NCBI GenBank assembly: GCA_009760855.2
Contig: WPIO01000058.1
Coordinates: 1,790,001-1,852,000 of the forward strand
From: Cristatella mucedo
Taxonomy: Eukaryota; Bryozoa; Phylactolaemata; Cristatellidae
Length of the DNA stretch: 62,000 nucleotides
Direction of reading: 5' to 3'
Positions 1 through 9,115 of the stretch are shown here, piece after piece (position 1 is the first letter of the stretch; every line of letters starts with the position of its first letter). The notes below the pieces were generated by a model. It had not been told where the DNA came from, did no database searches, and worked only from the letters and a program-made list of their open reading frames with translations. A program made the translations under genes and the position numbers.

Positions 1-880
1 TCCATTCACATCAATACTCTGGAGTCTCCCACTGAGATAGGTCCTTAACCATTGCAGAGCCGTACCAGTGATGCCCAGGCCAGATGTGAGGCACCCATGA
101 AGGACTTGGTTGATGGATAGTGTAAAAAGCTGCACATATTATAGACTAAATAAGATCTGCATGCAGTCAGATAAGAAGGATTTGGTCATAATTTGTGATT
201 AAGGTGTGCAGTTGCATGAGAAAACTTGGTCGAGATTGTTACCCTTGATGTGAGTAGGGCCATGCACATGAGCCTTAAGACAATGAGTCAGTCAATGCAC
301 GAAATTCAGTGCTGAAGGCGTCAGATAAGTTATCAAATTGAAGGTTGAAATCGCCCATAACAAAGGTGGATTAATTTCTTGCACACAAAATCGAAACTAG
401 ATAGGAGAAATCTGAGATAAAAGAGAACTTTTTTTTACCCGTGGTGGGTCATAGACTACTGCCATCATCGGTAGCTTGTTGTCTAGCACAATCAATAGTA
501 ATGATAATAATGCGATGCTAATAATAATAACAAATCAAAACAATCGATTTGAAAGATTGCGTCAAGGGTACTAGAAATGGCTTGAAGTCGAATTTCGAAC
601 GCATGAGAATAATAACTCCGCCTCTACTTTTGATTGATTTTAAGGTGTGAAAGAATGATAAACCAGCCGGGGCGACGTCTTTACTTGTCGGACAGTGTAC
701 CGATTTTAGCCAAGTTTCAGTCAAGGCCAGCAGGCTGAGGCCAGTTTTAGAAATAAGGTTGCTAATGTCTAGAGGTTTATTGCACATAGAGGGAGGATCC
801 AAAGACAAGCGTTAAGTTGGGCCGCCGGAGTTATAATAGGCCTGATGACTACCACGAGAAATTCACAGTGAAGCTAGTGG
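1..880 (-). mobile_element. CR1/L2-like LINE fragment: endonuclease and a piece of RT
   Basis: Read on the minus strand, 808-518 encodes an AP-endonuclease-like segment with the motif LLALTETWL followed by a GGVIIL stretch, typical of the N-terminal nuclease of CR1/L2/jockey-type ORF2 proteins. Positions 110-1 encode the RT piece that reads GITGTALQW in other copies in this window. The part between nuclease and RT is missing, so the copy is internally deleted, and it runs off the left edge. It is non-functional. Family assignment is from motif recognition only. Confidence 0.7.
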
Positions 881-923
881 GAGAGCCTGCTGAGCCGTTT
901 GAGACAATGCTAGGTGTTAACCT

Positions 924-1089
924 TGTACAGACAATCGCACAGATCAGTAAGGCTCAAGCAGATACCGTTTATTAAGGATACCCGAAACCGGGCAGGACGG
1001 CCGGCACGATGACTTGGAAACAGCTGCTGCAAGTGAGTCTGCTGTTCTTGCCTCAGCGGCTTTCGGCAGACCAGTCGGCTGTCGCAACA
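924..1089 (-). mobile_element. Short LTR, family C (copy 1)
   Basis: This 166-bp block is a diverged copy of 3196-3362. Both start TGTTG and end CTGTACA on the minus strand and carry AATAAACGG near the end as a likely polyadenylation signal. Matching TG...CA ends and similar length support an LTR. No target-site duplication was found, so it may be the 3' LTR of the element whose 5' LTR is at 3196-3362, with the interior later replaced or invaded. Confidence 0.55.
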
Positions 1090-1399
1090 TCCTCTCTTTC
1101 CATGAAAAGCCGACTGAGCATTGATCGGCTTCTAGAGGCTACGTGACCCCTGCTGATAGTAGGTACACCATACCACGGCCTTTGGTGAGCAGCTCTTTGA
1201 GTAGGTCACCAGCTTTACGCCACCGCTGGGGCGTAGCCCACAATATTATCCTACGACCAGGGATTAGGCGCCTGCCTCCTCCCTCTGCAGCACGAGTTTC
1301 GGCAGTCTCCGGCGCCTTGGCGGCTGCATTGACATTGCCGACACTTCTTTGCAAATATAGCAGCTCTGGCAGCACTGAACGGCTTCGTAGCAGTGCTGA

Positions 1400-2125
1400 C
1401 GTCCATGCATTCGTGACATCTCGTCTCGACTTCTGCAACTCACTGCTTACTGGCCTACCAGCATGTGCGATCAGGCGATTGCAGCTGGTGCAAAACTCTG
1501 CAGCTAGGCTTGTCTGTCGTGAGCGTCGCAGTTGCCACATTACTCCACTTCTCGCCGACCTGCACTGGTTACCAGTCAAGCAACGGATTGACTTCAAGGT
1601 TTTGTCGCTCACTTTTAGGTCTCTTCATTCTATGGCTCCAGCCTATCTTTCAGAGATACTACCCCATCAGGCAAAGCATCGTACCACTCGCTTTTCGGAA
1701 TCCAACAGTCTAGAAATACCTCGTACAAACCTTAAATCCTGTGGAGACCGTGCATTTAGCTCGTATGCTCCCACAGCCTGGAACTCCCTCCCGACCTGCA
1801 TCAGAACATCCCCTGACCTGACCACATTTAAAAGAAACTTAAAAACATAAAAACATACCTATTTAGGACAGCATTTAGTGGGTCCTTGTGATTCGTCCTC
1901 GATGTGCTTATGCGTGCTGACACTGTTCATGCTGCCACTAACCACATTTGCATGCTGACCCAGTGCATGTAACCCCTAACCATGTTATTCATTTTGTTTG
2001 TTTTTCAAGCATGATTTTACTTACTATTCTATTGCGTATCACTTTGCAGCAAATGTAAAGCGCCTAAAAAGAGATTAAGTTCTCTGAGGGCGCTTTATCA
2101 AGTGCAATATTATTATTGTTATTAT
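1400..2125 (+). mobile_element. LINE-A copy, 5'-truncated (ORF2 C-terminus, 3'UTR, TTA tail)
   Basis: Encodes the C-terminal ORF2 block recognised in many copies here ([20 protein letters not shown], then [32 protein letters not shown]), closing with a stop near 1850. The 3'UTR and a terminal hairpin (AAAGCGCC ... GGCGCTTT) are followed by an irregular ATT/GTT repeat. Truncated at its 5' end. Sequence upstream (1143-1399) is unrelated to the LINE, so the longer reading frame starting at 1143 is an accidental fusion. Confidence 0.85.
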
Positions 2126-2518
2126 TGTAGTCGCACTCCCAACCGGCGTAGCAGCGCTTGCCGGCATCGAAGCTCTAGCCGTATCACTGAACTCGACCGT
2201 TGCTGCCTGTAGTTCGACTGCATGCGGGCTGGTACCGCTCCTTTCCTAAACAGCTGTTGGGAGCATCATCGAGAGGGGCCTGTGCATAGCTGTGGTCCGC
2301 TTCTAATGAGGCATTGACACAGGCCGATGACCTGCTGGTGATGATGGACCAGAGGGTGGATTCACCATAGGGATTGGCCAAGGCACAGCCAGAGTCGAGG
2401 AGAGGAGACAAGAGTTGGAGAGAGTGAAGTCATGCTCCCTCTGCTCTGTGAGTAGTAGAATAAATTGTTGTTGTTAGTTCAATGCGAGCGTTCTGTGTGC
2501 AGGGCTAATCAAATGACA
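2126..2518 (+). mobile_element. Gypsy-A family LTR (copy 1)
   Basis: Starts TGTAG right after the LINE tail and ends near AAATGACA. It shares its core with the LTRs at 52530-52942 (+) and 59305-59668 (-): the CACAGCTGTGGTCCGC-like segment, the CCCTCTGCTCTG block and an AATAAA signal at about 2459. No 5-bp target duplication was found, so boundaries are approximate. Confidence 0.6.
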
Positions 2519-3098
2519 GTGCCTTCACGCGGACGTCCGTTGTCGGTGGGCAGGCAGTTTTTGTGTACTGCCGCCGTCGCGAATACTGTCCGTGTACTGG
2601 CACCTTCTCGTGCGCCACTTCCCGGAATGCAATTTCGCGGACCAGGATCTTCTCTTTCACAACCTCGCAAACCGCCGCCTCACAGGCCGCTACGGTGCAG
2701 GCCATTGCCACCACTTGCGGCTGCATTGGCACTGTCCTGACACGTGCTTGCAGCACAGACACGTTCGATAGCAGAAACTTTGTCTCGTTACTAGAGCCTT
2801 TATCAAAGCTCTTAAATATGCGGCCTAAACAGGAAAATTCATCGCAAATATTGCAAACCTCAGGCACAGAGACAGAGGATGGAGGAAGAATCCTCCTAAC
2901 AAATGCCACAAGGTCCAGTACCTGTAGGCCGGTCGGTTTAAGCGAAGCTACCTCCAGCTTTAGTATGGAATAAAACTTAACCGGAAGGATTTTTATAACT
3001 ATTGCCTTTCGTCGGATTTCCTCTGAAATGTTATATAAGCATCGCCTTTCGTCGGATCTCCTCTGAAATGTTTTTCTCCTGGTGCACGCTCTCGGCAA
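2505..3098 (-). CDS. Possible gag-like ORF of the family C LTR element
   Basis: A 197-codon open frame directly downstream (minus strand) of the short LTR at 3196-3362. The segment from RRKAIVIKILP through KPTGLQVLDLVAFVRRILPP to VSVPEV resembles the spacing of a Ty3/gypsy gag matrix/capsid region (RKAI...KP...LV...PPSVIVE). No CCHC zinc knuckle is visible. Its end overlaps the gypsy-A LTR, so it is probably truncated. The gag call is an inference; an unrelated chance ORF is possible. Confidence 0.35.
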   Translation of the reverse strand: MPRACTRRKTFQRRSDERRCLYNISEEIRRKAIVIKILPVKFYSILKLEVASLKPTGLQVLDLVAFVRRILPPSSVSVPEVCNICDEFSCLGRIFKSFDKGSSNETKFLLSNVSVLQARVRTVPMQPQVVAMACTVAACEAAVCEVVKEKILVREIAFREVAHEKVPVHGQYSRRRQYTKTACPPTTDVRVKALSFD

Positions 3099-3195
3099 TT
3101 GCGACGTAGTCGGCTTACGTCTGCTCCCCGTAGGCTCGAGTCCTATTCCACGTAACGTGTTTTTGCAATCGCTTCTTCGTCGCCACTGTTAATTT

Positions 3196-3362
3196 TGTAC
3201 AGATCAAGACGGCTCAGGCAGATGCCGTTTATTATAGAAACCCGGAACCGAACCGCACGGCCAGCATGCTAGCTCGGAAGCAGCTGCTGCAAGTGGGTCT
3301 GCTGTTCTAGCCTCAGCTCCTTCCACCGGAGTAGTCCGTGTCGCAGTACAGCAGACCCAACA
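3196..3362 (-). mobile_element. Short LTR, family C (copy 2), with primer-binding-like region
   Basis: Minus-strand LTR, TGTTGGG ... CTGTACA, homologous to 924-1089. Immediately downstream on the minus strand is AAATTAACAGTGGCGACG, similar to the leader seen after many gypsy 5' LTRs. AATAAACGG lies inside. With the ORF at 2505-3098 this looks like the 5' end of a small-LTR gypsy element. Confidence 0.55.
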
Positions 3363-3577
3363 CTAGAAATTTCAAACGAGCGGGAACTCGAGAGCCTCAT
3401 CTAAACTGTCTACCCCGGCCACTGCGGCGGCTCTGAGGTGCTTTTCTTCTGTTAATGCTTGATTCACATAATTCTTAGCAACAACAGTAGCATATAGGTG
3501 CAACGAAGGAGCTCTCAGGCTCGCCGCGATATTAGCCCTTGCCTTAGTGGGTCTGACTAGGGCACCTAGAGCAACCG

Positions 3578-3910
3578 TAGCGGGCGGACTAGCGGGCGGA
3601 CTAGCGGGCGGACTAGCGGGCGGTCTAGCGGGCGGACTAGCGGGCGGACTAGCGGGCGGTCTAGCTGGCGGTCTAGCGGGCGGTCTAGCGGGAGGACTAG
3701 CGGGCGGTCTAGCGGGCGGACTAGCGGGCGGACTAGCGGGCGGACTAGCGGGCGGACTAGCGGGCGGACTAGCGGGCGGACTAGCGGGCGGACTAGCGGG
3801 CGGACTAGCGGGCGGACTAGCGGGCGGACTAGCGGGCGGACTAGCGGGCGGACTAGCGGGCGGACTAGCGGGCGGACTAGCGGGCGGACTAGCGGGCGGA
3901 CTAGCGGGCG
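3578..3910 (+). repeat. Satellite block 1: 12-bp unit CTAGCGGGCGGA
   Basis: About 27 near-identical 12-bp units. A few units carry GGCGGT or GGAGGA variants near the left end; the right part is perfectly homogeneous, indicating recent expansion. Since 12 is a multiple of 3, an open frame reads through as Gly-Leu-Ala-Gly repeats; this is a by-product, not a gene. Confidence 0.95.
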
Positions 3911-4291
3911 GCGACCTACGACTAGCCTACGACTAGCCTACGACTAGCCTACGACTAGCCTACGACTAGCCTACGACTAGCCTACGACTAGCCTACGACT
4001 AGCCTACGACTAGCCTACGACTAGCCTACGACTAGCCTACGACTAGCCTACGACTAGCCTACGACTAGCCTACGACTAGCCTACGACTAGCCTACGACTA
4101 GCCTACGACTAGCCTACGACTAGCCTACGACTAGCCTACGACTAGCCTACGACTAGCCTACGACTAGCCTACGACTAGCCTACGACTAGCCTACGACTAG
4201 CCTACGACTAGCCTACGACTAGCCTACGACTAGCCTACGACTAGCCTACGACTAGCCTACGACTAGCCTACGACTAGCCTACGACTAGCCT
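3911..4291 (+). repeat. Satellite block 2: 11-bp unit CTACGACTAGC
   Basis: About 34 units of an 11-bp repeat, essentially without variation, beginning abruptly after the 12-bp block at GGCGGCGACCTACGACTAG. It keeps the ACTAGC core of block 1 while losing the GC-rich half. Confidence 0.95.
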
Positions 4292-5545
4292 AGGACTAGC
4301 GGGCGGAACAACGGGCGGACTAGCCTTGGACTAGCGGGCGGACTAGCCTAGTACTAGCGGGCGGAACAACGGGCGGACTAGCCTAGGACTAGGCCTAGGA
4401 CTAGCCTCGGACTAGGACTAGGACTAGGACTAGGCCTAGGACTAGCCTCGGACTAGGACTAGGACTAGGACTAGGCCTAGGACTAGCCTCGGACTAGGAC
4501 TAGGACTAGGACTAGGACTTGGACTGGACTAGGACAAGACTAGCCTAGGACAAGACTAGCCTAGGACAAGACTAGCCTAGGACTAGACTAGCCTAGGACA
4601 AGACTAGCCTAGGACAAGACTAGCCTAGGACTAGACTAGCCTAGGACTAGACTAGCCTAGGACTAGACTAGCCTAGGACTAGACTAGCCTAGGACTAGAC
4701 TAGCCTAGGACTAGGACTAGACTAGCCTAGGACTAGACTAGCCTAGGACTAGACTAGCCTAGGACTAGACTAGCCTAGGACTAGACTAGCCTAGGACTAG
4801 ACTAGCCTAGGACTAGACTAGCCTAGGACTAGGACTAGCCTAGGACTAGGACTAGGACTTGGACTGGACTAGGACAAGACTAGCCTAGGACAAGACTAGC
4901 CTAGGACTAGACTAGCCTAGGACTAGACTAGCCTAGGACTAGACTAGCCTAGGACTAGACTAGCCTAGGACTAGACTAGCCTAGGACTAGACTAGCCTAG
5001 GACTAGACTAGCCTAGGACTAGACTAGCCTAGGACTAGACTAGCCTAGGACTAGACTAGCCTAGGACTAGACTAGCCTAGGACTAGGACTAGACTAGCCT
5101 AGGACTAGACTAGCCTAGGACTAGACTAGCCTAGGACTAGACTAGCCTAGGACTAGACTAGCCTAGGACTAGACTAGCCTAGGACTAGACTAGCCTAGGA
5201 CTAGACTAGCCTAGGACTAGACTAGCCTAGGACTAGACTAGCCTAGGACTAGACTAGCCTAGGACTAGACTAGCCTAGGACTAGACTAGCCTAGGACTAG
5301 ACTAGCCTAGGACTAGACTAGCCTAGGACTAGACTAGCCTAGGACTAGACTAGCCTAGGACTAGACTAGCCTAGGACTAGACTAGCCTAGGACTAGACTA
5401 GCCTAGGACTAGACTAGCCTAGGACTAGACTAGCCTAGGACTAGACTAGCCTAGGACTAGACTAGCCTAGGACTAGACTAGCCTAGGACTAGACTAGCCT
5501 AGGACTAGACTAGCCTAGGACTAGACTAGCCTAGGACTAGACTAG
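4292..5545 (+). repeat. Satellite block 3: irregular then 16-bp unit CTAGGACTAGACTAGC
   Basis: A mixed zone (4292-4540) combines CTAGGA, GGGCGGA and CTCGGA modules, including a threefold larger repeat. It is followed by a long run of the 16-bp unit, with occasional AGGACAAG variants and GGACTAGGACTAG insertions, so a higher-order pattern is present. CTAG palindromes occur every 5-11 bases. Confidence 0.93.
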
Positions 5546-5625
5546 AAGAAATAGGCCTAGGACGAACACCGAGAGCTAGGGTCCGACAAAAACAATAACA
5601 GCTTCAGCCAAGGTTGAGAGGGCAC

Positions 5626-5749
<124 letters not shown>

Positions 5750-5968
5750 GGAGTATAAATGACAGAACTGACAGAGCTCAGGGCACAGCTTCGGTAGTCG
5801 ATGCGAGACTACGCTTCGAGAGCACGAGAGACGAACCTACGGTGACAGACAGCTAAGTGCAACTTAGACTGGGCAGTTGTATTTAGCCGGCTACTCAGTT
5901 AGCTGCTCTTATCTTGGGGTGCCGTAGCGGCCCGCCCTCGGCGTTGGGACAATCGCTTGCGACGCGCC

Positions 5969-6199
5969 CATAGGGTAGTTGGTTATACTCGGGTTTCGGG
6001 AGTTCGCAGATTAAACTCCGTCTGTCCGGAACGCGCTGCGTAAACGCGTAGGGTACTTATTATAGTCGGGCTTCGGGAGTTCGCGCAGTTAACTCCGTCG
6101 GACCGATACGCACCGCGTAAACGTACAGGGTGGTTGGTTATACTCGGGCTTCGGGGGTTCGCTCAGTTGACTCCGTTGGTCCGGTTCGCGCCGCGTAAA
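5969..6199 (+). repeat. Three tandem ~77-bp repeats in the LTR
   Basis: Three diverged copies, each containing a GGGTAGTTGGTTATACTCGG-like start, a TTCGGGAGTTCGC middle and a CCGCGTAAACG end. They precede the AATAAA signal near 6239, so they sit in the transcribed part of the LTR. Divergence between copies suggests an older duplication than the satellite upstream. Confidence 0.8.
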
Positions 6200-6398
6200 G
6201 CGCTTGCGCCGGCGCGTAACCTATACTAACAGGCTCACAATAAACTGTGGTTTTCTGCACCCAGTTGTGGCCGCTTGTGTTTAACCGCATCGCAGCACTG
6301 CATCACACAGTCCACCGGTAGAGGTCCGGGGGACGAGCTTCTGAGTGGTTTAACTCCGATGACGAAGCGATAGTAGGTTGGCTGGATCATAACTAACA

Positions 6399-7871
6399 TG
6401 CAGGTTACTTGACGCTGGCCTAGCTAATGCCTCCGCCGCTGGCATGCAAGACCTGTCAGTCGAAACCTATAACCCTTTAGATGTCCGTTGGCACGTAATT
6501 TCTTTTACGCTTTGGTCAAACAACAAACAGATTAGCTTTAAACAGGTCTTAGCTCCATGACCAGAACCCACGACCTGGGTCGTGAAGTGCTAGCACCTTA
6601 ACCCGTGGGCAAAGACCCAGGTGCAAAGCCCTTTAATGCAGCTTCCATGCTGTTATTAATGTGCTATCACTCTATTTGTAGATAGTTGCCGATATAGGAA
6701 GATTTTCAGGTAAGATCTCGGATAAAGATAATCTACGGGCGCCCTGACGGCTGTTGTATCGCTGAGAATTTTCTAGAGTACTTCTCGCTCATTGTTGCAC
6801 GGTCTCCCTATGCGTCAGTACCTGTCTACTAATTTGAGTAGCACCACAGTGCATCTTTAGCCTGCCAATCTGAAGCTTGTATAACCATCACTGATACAAA
6901 TGTGGAGAGTGGTAACCTCAAGGATGCGAACTTCGTAAAGTTAAAGCCAGCTTCAAGTCTCAAACGTTCGAATGTTTCTGCATACGCCGAAAGCAGATGT
7001 GCAACCATTGTATACTCAGTTAGATCTACATAAATGTCGTATTTCAACAAAAGGAGCGAATCTAACTATTCACTATCATCGCTTAAGCCTGAAAGTTTAG
7101 GCGATACCCTTACTTTGGAGACTTTCACTGAGAGCAATTACAGGAACAACGTAGTACTCGTAGCCCGCAGAACCTTCTTTGATAAACTTGACACATTGAG
7201 CGATAACCTCCGAAAAAGTATACTCTAATGCATAACGCAAATAAAACGATACTCACACACCGCTTCGGCCTGGTCAACAAGAGCCGTTTCAAAATCTTGG
7301 GAAATCGCTTTCGGAACCGATCTGGTGACCTCTTGTACCATTACTAAGAGATAATTTAATTCCATCCCTTAGCATCGTACGCTGCCTCTAAATGCTGTAC
7401 TTTCCTGCACCAAATTTAATTCTTCCTACTTTAAATTTGACCTGAGTCCAGAAACATTCTACATACCACGCCCACCGAACGGTGTCCGGCGACTCTGTGG
7501 TTGCTTCCGGTTACCTGGCGACCGGTAGACGCCTGGTTCCCCGCCCACGAACGGTGATGAGCTCAGGTTCTTCGGCAAGTGCAGATTAGTTATTGCCGGC
7601 TGAATCTTTGGGTCCACGGGTATCGAATAAAGCTAATGGCAGAGCAGAGACCTGGGTCAGCCTTAACAGACGTTCTGCCGTCTATACCCACTGGTCGCAT
7701 GACCCGTCCGATGGCCTTAGGGACAAATCAGCTGCTTAAGCGCAGCAGACGGACGAATTTCGTGACCTGCAGCAGCTATTGCACACTGTGTACATGGCTG
7801 CAGATGACCTTCAGCGAGATGCGGAAAAATATGGAAGCTTTGTCAAGTAAGTTCGCGAGTACGCCTACAAG
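6399..7871. other. Non-coding stretch with one SINE head; nothing else recognised
   Basis: Apart from the SINE piece at 6543-6612, I see no supported gene or element. Short open frames on both strands (6829-7228, 7579-7920) show no domain or splice context. Confidence 0.5.
6543..6612 (-). mobile_element. SINE-1 fragment (tRNA-derived head)
   Basis: On the minus strand it reads GGGTTAAGGTGCTAGCAC, then TTCACGACCCAGGTCGTGGG and TTCTGGTC. The CACGACCCAGGTCGTGG block is shared with the SINE at 33118. Only the head remains. Confidence 0.45.
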
Positions 7872-9111
7872 TGTAACACCGAAGGCTCGGCGGAGTAGGC
7901 TTGACCTGCCGCTTACCTAGCGGCGTAGCCTAGCGCCTAATGCCGTTCGGTTTGAGCCTACGAGCAATAAACTGGCTGCCACGAAACCAGTTTTCTGGCG
8001 CCGACCTGGTTACTGTTACTAAAGGGGGTCGTGATTCCGCGGCGTGAATTGGAATACGAAACACACAAACTGGGGATTTTATTGAACTTTATTAGCAAGC
8101 GCACAAAGTCGCTTCGCGTATAGATTAGTTTTATCTCCATACTCCTTGAGCGTTCTCAACAGCACCAATACTCTTGCGGAGGGAATACTTCTCCACACTG
8201 AGCGCGAACCAGAGCCTAAACCCTAACCGGAGAACTAGGACTTGGTTTCCACCAGTGCGGCAGGAATACTCTACACACGCCACCTCAAGCACTCTTTCGG
8301 AGGGAACAGGTCTCCATACTTACGCTACTTACATCTCTACTGGGGAACGACCCAAATAGACAGAGCTCGAACTGGAGCCTAAACCCTAACCAGAGAACTA
8401 GGACTCCACACACGCCAACTATGTCTAGCTCGCACCGGAATATCCCTATGCCGAGACCATGTGCTAGCGCGCACACACAAAACACAAAGAAACACAGAAT
8501 GTCAGCTCGGGCGCGATACGACCGTATTCGGTGGAGTGCACCGAATCCTCCCAGGGCTGTCTTCTCCTGTTCCGTCCATCGTCGGCCGACAGCCCGCCCT
8601 CCTTCCACGCTTTCAAGGAAACGAGTCCAACGGCGTCGAAGAGCAGAGACGGACCAAAGACAGAAGACCAAAAGACCAAAGACCAAGAGCGAGCGTCGCT
8701 CGACTCTTAAATACCTAGCTGAGACATTGGGGCAAGAGCTTAGTGGTATTGGGCCCGACACCTTGGCCCATTACGATAAGGAATTAATACCGTCCCCAGG
8801 CCACTGGAAGGGCACCTCTGTCCAGCTTGAATAGCAAATAGGTTCCAGACGATTCTTTCTTGGAACGAGTGAGGGCGAAGGTTGACAGGCCAGCCAACAT
8901 CTATCAGCAGCTTCCGCGGGTATCGGACTAATTCTAAAGGCCAAATCGCCACCGCTAGTCTCAGAGCTACCTGGCTTGCTCTTAAGCGCTTTCTCTCTAA
9001 CCACACTGACGCTCCTCTCTGGCTCACTGCTCTAGGACTAAGGGGTTCTAGCCAACCGCCGAACAGCTCTTGTTCACGCTAAAATTCAACCAAGGTCAGC
9101 AGGGCGCTACA
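7872..9111 (-). mobile_element. Gypsy-B solo LTR with target-site duplication
   Basis: On the minus strand it starts TGTAGCGC and ends GTGTTACA, like the copy at 50760-52195 (TGTAGCGC ... GCGTTACA). Shared blocks include CTTGGTTGAATTTTAG, AACAAGAGCTGTTCGGC, the AATAAAGTTCAATAAAATCCCC signal region and AACCGAACGGCATTAGG. It is flanked by CAAG on both sides (7868-7871 and 9112-9115), the 4-5 bp duplication expected of gypsy integration. No interior follows, hence a solo LTR. Inside are two GAGCCTAAACCCTAACC repeats with their flanks. Open frames within it are incidental. Confidence 0.75.
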
Positions 9112-9115
9112 CAAG

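Noticed and set aside
1143-1850. 235-codon ORF as a single gene
   Set aside because: The first ~85 codons are unrelated sequence joined by chance to a 5'-truncated LINE ORF2 end.
3547-3936. 129-codon ORF of Gly-Leu-Ala-Gly repeats
   Set aside because: A by-product of a 12-bp satellite unit within an LTR; no start context or homologue.
3911-5545. CRISPR array
   Set aside because: Units are contiguous with no spacers, and the genome is eukaryotic.
7579-7920. 113-codon plus-strand ORF
   Set aside because: Its end overlaps the solo LTR and the rest has no recognisable features.
8285-8761. 158-codon minus-strand ORF and its overlaps
   Set aside because: Lies within the gypsy-B solo LTR; no protein features.
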